Below are positions 6,216 to 11,882 of a stretch of DNA of 14,051 nucleotides, one piece after another. The stretch lies in the NCBI GenBank assembly GCA_050694015.1, contig JBOGWY010000260.1, positions 1-14,051 of the forward strand. The letters are read 5' to 3'. The translations under genes were made by a program, and so were the position numbers. Every line of letters starts with the position of its first letter. Positions within the stretch are counted from its first letter, which is position 1. Source of the stretch: JBOGWY01 sp050694015 (GTDB lineage Bacteria > Actinomycetota > CADDZG01 > WHSQ01). A model generated the notes under the pieces. The model worked only from the letters and a program-made list of their open reading frames with translations. It did not search any database and was not told the origin of the DNA.

Positions 6216-7925
6216 TCAGCGGCGACGGATCCGGATGATCGGAGATGAGTGGCTTCCGCATGTGACTGACTGGCCGTCGATGGTTATCGTCCGGGCCGCG
6301 GCACGCGCGCGATATCGACCCGGTCGGCGATTCGCAGCCTCGAAGTAGCGGCCTTCGGGTCCTGTGCGATCTCGCCCGATGACTCCGCTGCCGATGCGAC
6401 GAACGGTCACCAAACGCCGAGTGCGACACCCTGCAACCGGATGAGACACCATCCCGATGAACCCGCGTGGACGGCGCGAGCGAAACCGCAACGTCACGCT
6501 CGGATCCGCATCGGCCTCGATGTCATCGCTCGCGTCGCGGCAGCCTCGATCGGCAAGATCGACGTTACCATCGCCGTCGTTGTCGACCCCGTCGTTGCAC
6601 TCTGGGAAGTGAGGCGCTGTTGACCACGCGATCGTCGCGGTGTCGGTGCACTCGGAGTCGGTCCCCGGAAGCGGCTGACCACTCTGATCGCAATTCCCGG
6701 ATCTCACCGAGCCCGTGATGGTCTGCATCCCGGTCTCGTTGCTCGACGTCTGTGTAGACACCGTGCAACTTCCATCGAGACCGGTCGTGCAAGACGTGGC
6801 CGAGAGGGAGCCGGGACCGGTCTCGGTGAAGGAAACGACGACACCCACTACAGCCGCCTGGGATTCGTCGACCACTGTACAAACGACGTTGATGGTCGTA
6901 CCCCCGGTCGCGCCCGCGCCGTCGGGCACACAAGAAACCCTTGTCGCAGGAGTTACCCACGTGACCGTGGATGTCGCGTTGCCCTGGTTCTGGAGCTCGT
7001 GCGGGTCGCACCCGCTCGTCCCCTGCTGCCCCGACGGAGCGGCCGCTTGGACGCAGAACGCGACGTTATCGGTCCCCGGCGGTGAGCTGGCTGTGTTCAT
7101 GCCGGCATCGTTGTAGCCGCATGCACCGGCGGTGGGACTACTTGGGGATGGATCCGCGGCCGGCGCGGGCGTCTGTCCTTGGGCGTCGGTGGGACCACAT
7201 GTGAAGGGGGCGATCTCGTCGGCGTTCGGGCCGGCGTTGACGTCGACCGTGATCGTGATCCCCGCAAGTGGTTGTCCGAAGGAGTTCGTGACGCTGCATC
7301 CGAACTCGACCCTCGATCCATCGGGGCGCGTCACCGACTCCGGTGTGCAGGCCACGATCGCGCAGGTGCCCGAACCGAGCGTGACGGTGCCATCGTCGCG
7401 GGCTTCACCGTCGTCTATGACGCCATCGTCGTCGGCATCGGCCCACACGGTGATACTGCCCGACGCTCCGTCCCCGCAGCCCGCGGCCTCGTCGACCGCA
7501 GACACTCCGAAGACGCAGCGTCCCTCTGCGTCGGTCGTGCATTCACCCTGGATCGTTGCCGGGCTCTCCGTCCCACCTTCGTCGTCGGTGTCGCTCGGAG
7601 CGGCGATCGGTGTGAGTGGTCCGGATCCGTCGACATCGCAGAACGAAAGAGTCAGGTCGGCGGTCGCGTCCTGATCGGCGAGCGTCACGCGCACGTCCAG
7701 CGTCTCGTTCTCGGCAGCCGCAGACGACATCGTGGCCGTCGCCGTGTACCGAACGCACGCGCCTCCCGGAGGAAGGCTCGATGACTCCGGCGTGACGGCT
7801 ACCGCATCGACGTTGACCGCAGGGTCGTTGGCTCCGCCGTGCGTCGCGCGTGCCGGTGCGCCGACCAAGAGACCCGCTAGAACCGAGACAACAACAACGA
7901 CACTGCGCCCTCTGAGTGCGTTCAC
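6216..7925 (-). CDS. Secreted protein B: Ig-like modules, acidic Ca-type loop, Arg-rich C-terminal domain
   Basis: A 569-residue predicted secreted protein, paralogous to A over its whole length. GTG 7925 is preceded by GAGGGGG. Residues 1-27 form a Sec signal peptide ending PARA-THGG. Three Ig-like modules follow: about 32-190 (LPPGGACVRYTATA, FGVSAVD, ITVWADADDDG), about 190-325 (IVACTPES, GITITVDVNAGPN, SPPGTDNVAFCVQ) and about 329-436 (VSCVPDG, VSFTETGPGSL, NETGMQTITG), the last resembling invasin-type Big_1 repeats. Then comes an acidic loop (441-470) with DGVDNDGDG and a cysteine pair, a pattern found in calcium-dependent extracellular proteins. The end (474-569) is the arginine-rich beta domain shared with A and C, closing with IRIRRR. 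It carries many cysteines, unusual for a Gram-positive surface protein. The role is probably structural or adhesive; no enzyme motif is seen. Confidence 0.87.
   Translation of the reverse strand: MNALRGRSVVVVVSVLAGLLVGAPARATHGGANDPAVNVDAVAVTPESSSLPPGGACVRYTATATMSSAAAENETLDVRVTLADQDATADLTLSFCDVDGSGPLTPIAAPSDTDDEGGTESPATIQGECTTDAEGRCVFGVSAVDEAAGCGDGASGSITVWADADDDGVIDDGEARDDGTVTLGSGTCAIVACTPESVTRPDGSRVEFGCSVTNSFGQPLAGITITVDVNAGPNADEIAPFTCGPTDAQGQTPAPAADPSPSSPTAGACGYNDAGMNTASSPPGTDNVAFCVQAAAPSGQQGTSGCDPHELQNQGNATSTVTWVTPATRVSCVPDGAGATGGTTINVVCTVVDESQAAVVGVVVSFTETGPGSLSATSCTTGLDGSCTVSTQTSSNETGMQTITGSVRSGNCDQSGQPLPGTDSECTDTATIAWSTAPHFPECNDGVDNDGDGNVDLADRGCRDASDDIEADADPSVTLRFRSRRPRGFIGMVSHPVAGCRTRRLVTVRRIGSGVIGRDRTGPEGRYFEAANRRPGRYRARAAARTITIDGQSVTCGSHSSPIIRIRRR
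6219..6506 (-). other. Arg-rich C-terminal domain, copy in protein B
   Basis: This encodes residues 474-569 of protein B. Recognisable elements are RPRGFIGMV, a cysteine, RLVTVRRIGSGVIGRD, PEGRY, RPGRYRARAAARTI, a second cysteine and SPIIRIRRR. Of the three copies, A and B are clearly closest: both have RPRGF, VRR, VGRD or IGRD, and the SPxI ending. Confidence 0.75.
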
Positions 7926-7971
7926 GTCATCCCCCTCAAGATGCTCGCCGCCACACCTATGAACGAGATGG

Positions 7972-7984
7972 AACTCTAAGAGTT
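7972..7984. promoter_or_regulatory. Perfect 13-bp palindrome upstream of protein B
   Basis: AACTCT, one central A, then AGAGTT. It lies 47 bases before the GTG of protein B and just downstream of the protein A terminator, in the only place where a promoter for B could sit. It could be an operator. It is short, so chance is possible. Confidence 0.3.
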
Positions 7985-7994
7985 GTCGCGGGAG

Positions 7995-8027
7995 AAAAAC
8001 AGAACCGGCCCCCGAAGGGGCCGGTTC
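7995..8027 (-). terminator. Rho-independent terminator after protein A
   Basis: This is a perfect 11-bp stem, GAACCGGCCCC (8002-8012) and GGGGCCGGTTC (8017-8027), with a CGAA loop on the plus strand, read as TTCG on the minus-strand RNA, a very stable tetraloop. A run of five T follows on the minus strand (7999-7995). It lies 45 bases after the stop of protein A and should limit read-through into B. Confidence 0.9.
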
Positions 8028-8072
8028 CTTACTGCTATCTCGCTTGAGTCAGCGAGTCACTGCTGTTGTCGC

Positions 8073-9914
8073 TTAGCGACGACGGCGCACGCCGATCACC
8101 GGCGAACGATCGCCCAGACAGATGATCTCGTCACCGCTACGCGTGGTGACGATCCTGCGGGCCACGATCGCACGGAAGCGCCCACGACGTCCGCGGAAAC
8201 GGATGAAGTAGTTGCCGTCACGGTTGGTCGTGTCCCTTCCGACGGTCCCGCCACCGACACGGCGGACGCGAACCCGACGTGCACGCTGGCAGCGGATGAA
8301 CGACGAAGTGACCTGACCGGTGAACCCACGCGGCCGCGCACGACGCAGACGGATCGTGACCGCCGAGGCGAACGGACCGGCCTCGGTCGGGTCGTCGGCG
8401 CTGCGGCAGCCACGGTCGTTCAGGTCGATCTCACCGTCACCATCGTTGTCCGAACCATCCGCGCAGTCGGTGACAGGCGGCGGCGGGGTCGTGGTGCCAC
8501 CCCAGTCGAACGAAGCGGTGTCGGAGCACACGGTGCCTGCAGGAGCGTTGGTGTTCGGCGTCCCCGCATTAGCACCTGTCTGACAGTTCGTTCCTCCCTC
8601 ATTGATCGCCCCAGTGATCGTCTGGAGTCCGGTCTCGTTGCCGAACGTCGTGGACGTGGCGGAGCACTGCCCCTGAGCGTTCGTGTCACCTGCAGCCAGA
8701 ATTCCAGCACCGTCTGGGTCTTGCGGCGTAACCGTACCCGGGCCCGTCTCTGTGAATGCGCAGTTGATGCCGGCAGGCTGGGGCTGGGCGTTGATGTCGG
8801 ACACCTGGCAAGTAACGAGCTGCGTTGTACCTGGCGTGGCAATCTGACCATCCGGCACACAGCTGATCTGGCTGGCCACACCGGTCCAAGAGACCGTAGC
8901 GGTGGCGTTGCCCTGCGCAGAAAGCTCGTGCGCGTCGCAACCTGGGGTGCTGGGCTGACCGGCACCTGGTGCGGCTTGCACGCAGAAGTTCACCGTGTCG
9001 GTGCCCGGAGGCGACGTCGCCGCGGTGCTGTCGGTGTAACCACAGGTTCCCGCAGTCGGGACACCCGCCGTGTTCGGCGTCTGACCCTGGGCGTTCGTGG
9101 GCGCACACGTAAAGATCGTGCCAACGTTCGGACCGGCATTCACGTCACCCGTGATACTGATCGCGGCAAGGGGCTGACCGGCCGCGTTCGTTGCGGTGCA
9201 GAGGAACTCTGCACGTCCACCTTCGGGCTGCGACTGGGTCGCCGGCGTACAGGCGATGTTCGAGACCGCACCCGATCCGACCGTGATGGTCGATGAGTCG
9301 CGCGGTTCCGGAGCATCGATGTCCGCTGACTCATTCGCGGCTCCGGGGTTGTTCGTGTCGCCGTCATCGAAGTCCGCCCACGCGGTGACCGTGCCGCTGG
9401 CAACACCAACACCTGCACCGCTGTCGAGGGCCGAAACGCCGAAGATGCACTGGCCGTTGGCGTCGGTAACGCACTCACCGTGCACGAACGCGTCATCCTC
9501 GGCACCAGCACCAGCGAGGGTGTCGTCCGTGTCGCTGTCCCCACCAAGGTCCGTGGCCGGGCCTGCCCCGCCGTCGGGGTCACACAAGGCAAGTGTCACG
9601 TCCGGAGACTCGCCCGTCGTCGTAGACGCGGCGTTGTCGTCGTCCGCCAGCGAAGCGGCCACGTCGATCGTCTCGGTCTCGGCGACCGCGCCGCCCTGCG
9701 TCGCAGTGAGGGTGAACTGCACACACGCGCCGCTCGGGGGCAAGCTCGCGCTATCCGGGGACAACGTGACGGTATCGACATCGACCGACGTGTTGGTTGA
9801 ACCTCCGTGCGCTGCGAGCGCGACACCCGTGAACGGGATCGCGAGCGCGAGAAGGACCATCAGCGCCGTTGTGAACGCCAATGCCCTCCCTGATCTACTT
9901 CTTGCTACTGACAT
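8073..9914 (-). CDS. Secreted protein A: Ig-like modules, acidic Ca-type loop, Arg-rich C-terminal domain
   Basis: A 613-residue predicted secreted protein, the paralogue of B. ATG 9914 is chosen because AGAGGAGG (9919-9926) is just upstream and the signal peptide begins here (MSVARSRSGR, hydrophobic core about 12-33, cleavage near ALA-AHGG); a GTG at 9947 lacks a ribosome site. The modules match B: LPPSGACVQFTLTA, FGVSALD, VTAWADFDDGD; then IACTPATQ, ISITGDVNAGPN, SPPGTDTVNFCVQ; then ISCVPDGQ, AFTETGPG, NETGLQTITG. A short Pro linker (TTTPPPPV) leads to an acidic loop (483-515, DGSDNDGDG) and the arginine-rich terminal domain (516-613, ending IGVRRRR). It lies directly downstream of the sigma-factor gene with a 212-base leader region and ends at a strong terminator, so it is probably its own transcription unit. 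Cysteine-rich throughout, suggesting disulfide-stabilised modules. The exact function is unknown. Confidence 0.88.
   Translation of the reverse strand: MSVARSRSGRALAFTTALMVLLALAIPFTGVALAAHGGSTNTSVDVDTVTLSPDSASLPPSGACVQFTLTATQGGAVAETETIDVAASLADDDNAASTTTGESPDVTLALCDPDGGAGPATDLGGDSDTDDTLAGAGAEDDAFVHGECVTDANGQCIFGVSALDSGAGVGVASGTVTAWADFDDGDTNNPGAANESADIDAPEPRDSSTITVGSGAVSNIACTPATQSQPEGGRAEFLCTATNAAGQPLAAISITGDVNAGPNVGTIFTCAPTNAQGQTPNTAGVPTAGTCGYTDSTAATSPPGTDTVNFCVQAAPGAGQPSTPGCDAHELSAQGNATATVSWTGVASQISCVPDGQIATPGTTQLVTCQVSDINAQPQPAGINCAFTETGPGTVTPQDPDGAGILAAGDTNAQGQCSATSTTFGNETGLQTITGAINEGGTNCQTGANAGTPNTNAPAGTVCSDTASFDWGGTTTPPPPVTDCADGSDNDGDGEIDLNDRGCRSADDPTEAGPFASAVTIRLRRARPRGFTGQVTSSFIRCQRARRVRVRRVGGGTVGRDTTNRDGNYFIRFRGRRGRFRAIVARRIVTTRSGDEIICLGDRSPVIGVRRRR
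8076..8369 (-). other. Arg-rich C-terminal domain, copy in protein A
   Basis: This encodes residues 516-613 of protein A. It contains RPRGFTGQVTSSFIRC, RRVRVRRVGGGTVGRDTT, RDGNY, RGRFRAIVARRIVTT, IICLGDRSPVIG and a run of four terminal arginines. It has two cysteines about 57 residues apart, as in B and C, consistent with one conserved disulfide. Confidence 0.76.
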
Positions 9915-10051
9915 CGCACCTCCTCTGGTGACGATTCCTACTGGCACCTACAAACTGCTCTGTACTGCTGGTACTGCACTTGAAGCACACTGCTTCCAAA
10001 CACAACAACGCCTCATGTTGCCTGAAGTTGCTTGCTTTACCCGAATTTGCC

Positions 10052-10070
10052 TCAGGTTTTATACACCTGA
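10052..10070. promoter_or_regulatory. Inverted repeat around a TATAAA box upstream of protein A
   Basis: TCAGGT (10052-10057) and ACCTGA (10065-10070) flank seven bases. On the minus strand this includes TATAAA (10058-10063), a good -10 box, about 138 bases before the protein A start. No convincing -35 is seen at the normal distance, which fits either an activator-dependent or an alternative-sigma promoter, or chance. The whole leader (9915-10126) is more AT-rich than its surroundings and contains no gene. Confidence 0.35.
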
Positions 10071-10126
10071 CGCCGCCAAGCCTGCCTCCCACCAAGCTCG
10101 GGTCGCTCCCAGCCGTACGTTCCCCG

Positions 10127-11680
10127 TTATTCAGGCGTCGAAACGCCGAAGACCAACGCTTCGTCTACCACAGACGACGCGGCGCAGTCTAGACGCATAT
10201 CCACCCAGAGGGTGCTGGAGTGGGGTAACCCGGCCTTGTCGGCATCGGGATCGGTCCCGTAGGTCCCCTGATATGTGACGTGGAGGTTATTTCCAGTGCG
10301 CGTGTATGCGCTCGTGTACGCGGGCCCTTGGTAGAAGACCTCGTACCCGTCCTTGTAGATCGTGATGTACACGGACACGTCGTAGGCGTCGGCAACGAGG
10401 TCGATCGTGGCGGGGTACGACGCGGCGCCGTCGTAGATCACGGTCTCGAGGTGCTGGCGCACGCCGAAAGTGCCGCACGACACCGACGTCGTTTGGTTCA
10501 GCGGCAGCACTCTGGGGATCGTCGTGCCGCGATCGAAACCAACGGACACCTTGAACGGCTGCGGCGTGGGTGAAGGAGAAGGCGAGTTGTCGGGTTGACT
10601 GCCCGGCGTGCCCTCCTCCGGCGGCGCGCTCGTCGGTGACGGCTCGGGATCCGCGGGGGTGGGTTCGGGCGCCGCGGTCGGTTGCGGCACGACGGGGCCC
10701 GGCGCGGGCTCCTCAGTAATCACTGGCTGAACGCGCTTCTTCTTGCGAGACGTCTTGCCGACTTGCGTGGATGCAGGCTCGTCGAGTCCCAGCATCGTCG
10801 TGACCTTCGAGGTGTCCTCACGCGCGATCTGGTCGCCGACGGGTTGCGACGCGGTTGACGGCACGGCACCGGTCGCGGCCGCTCCTACGAGCGCGACGGT
10901 GAGCACCGGGGCGAGCTTCTCGGCGACGTACTGACCGCATTGCTGCAACGCGGTCGTGCATGCCGGCGCCGCTTGCGCGGTGGATCCGAGCGCTTGCGAG
11001 GCGACCGGCTCTTTGGCGATCGACTCGAAACTGCGGAACCTCTGGAACAGACGCGTCGGGATCAGGGCCGCGAGTCCCGCCGAGATCCACGACCGCTTGA
11101 AACCCTGACGCGCGCGGTGGATCAGCGCCTTGACCTGACAGTCAGTGATGCCGAGCGCGATCGCCACCTCGTCGTAGGACAGTCCTTCGAAGTCACGAAG
11201 CACGATCGCGGCGCGATGCATCGGTGGGAGTCCCTCGAGGATCTTGCGGACGCGGCGGCTCTCCACGCTGCGCAGGACGATCTCTTCGGGGCCGTCCTCG
11301 TGCACGAGCGAAGGGTTCTCGAGATCGACCAGCTCGAGCGCGGCCTCGTGCTGGGGCCGGCGGCTGCGCGCGCGCAGTTGGTCGAGGCACACGTTGGTCG
11401 CGATGCGGGTGATCCAGGCGCCGAGCTGGTAGCGGCCGTTGAAGCGGTTGAGGGCCTGGTAGGTGCGGAGGAAGGTCTCCTGCGCGGCCTCCTCGGCGTC
11501 GTGGGGGTGGGTGAGCATCCGGCGGCACACGCTGTAGACGCGCGCGCTGTAGCGATCGTGGATCGCCTGGTACGCGCCCTTGTCTCCCGCCTTGAAGGCG
11601 AGGGCCAGTTCCTTGTCCTCGATCGTGCCCGACGGCAGACCCGACAAGAGGCCTGTGTCGCTATCGGGTTCAGCGCTCAA
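10127..11680 (-). CDS. ECF-like sigma factor with long C-terminal extension, possibly membrane-tethered
   Basis: A 517-residue protein. Residues about 24-110 are sigma region 2, with YSARVYSVCRRM, DAEEAAQETF (the usual core-binding site) and GAWITRIATNVCLDQLR. About 136-198 is region 4, with LPPMHRAAIVLRDFEGLSYDEVA and the helix-turn-helix through CQVKALIHRAR. Standard ECF factors end here, near 180-200 residues. This one continues with an amphipathic stretch (GLAALIPTRLF), a hydrophobic segment (about 256-276, APVLTVALVGAAATGAV), a basic patch RKKKR (312-316), a Pro/Ser-rich linker (about 326-376), and a beta-rich domain of about 140 residues with two cysteines (about 402 and 499). TTG 11680 is chosen because AAAGGA lies 10 bases upstream; a GTG at 11740 in frame has no ribosome site. 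No separate anti-sigma gene is adjacent, so the extension may itself be the control element. Topology is inferred, and RKKKR could argue against export. Confidence 0.88.
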   Translation of the reverse strand: MSAEPDSDTGLLSGLPSGTIEDKELALAFKAGDKGAYQAIHDRYSARVYSVCRRMLTHPHDAEEAAQETFLRTYQALNRFNGRYQLGAWITRIATNVCLDQLRARSRRPQHEAALELVDLENPSLVHEDGPEEIVLRSVESRRVRKILEGLPPMHRAAIVLRDFEGLSYDEVAIALGITDCQVKALIHRARQGFKRSWISAGLAALIPTRLFQRFRSFESIAKEPVASQALGSTAQAAPACTTALQQCGQYVAEKLAPVLTVALVGAAATGAVPSTASQPVGDQIAREDTSKVTTMLGLDEPASTQVGKTSRKKKRVQPVITEEPAPGPVVPQPTAAPEPTPADPEPSPTSAPPEEGTPGSQPDNSPSPSPTPQPFKVSVGFDRGTTIPRVLPLNQTTSVSCGTFGVRQHLETVIYDGAASYPATIDLVADAYDVSVYITIYKDGYEVFYQGPAYTSAYTRTGNNLHVTYQGTYGTDPDADKAGLPHSSTLWVDMRLDCAASSVVDEALVFGVSTPE

Positions 11681-11882
11681 CGCGGAGCAATCCTTTCCCC
11701 AAGATTCGTCGCCAGGAGGAGTGTGGCAGTAGAGGTGCACGTCCGGAATGGCCCAAAAGGACTAATTCGGATGAAGCGCTCTTCCACGTTCGACCTTCCC
11801 GTAGCTCCACTGGTCCCTGATAACGACTAACGTCAGGAGGCGTCGGAAGTTACAAAGGAAAGCTTGAATCGCGTCTTAGACG
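11681..11882 (-). other. Intergenic region between the ligase-like gene and the sigma factor
   Basis: This stretch holds no gene I can support. It should contain the sigma-factor promoter, but I found no convincing -35/-10 pair. A 5-bp inverted repeat (CCTGA at 11816-11820 and TCAGG at 11833-11837) lies 45 bases after the ligase stop, but it lacks a T-run, so it is not called a terminator. Confidence 0.4.

Noticed and set aside
7983..9296. Long plus-strand open frame opposite protein A
   Set aside because: It is antisense to a gene with a signal peptide and clear paralogue. Its translation is Arg/Thr-rich low-complexity sequence, and it runs through the terminator. This is a usual shadow in GC-rich DNA.
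9196..10278. Plus-strand open frame covering the 5' part of protein A and its leader
   Set aside because: It has no ribosome site or recognisable domain, and it crosses into the sigma-factor gene on the other strand. A shadow.
10940..11830. Plus-strand open frame opposite the sigma-factor regions
   Set aside because: The complementary strand encodes unmistakable sigma regions 2 and 4. The plus frame is low-complexity.
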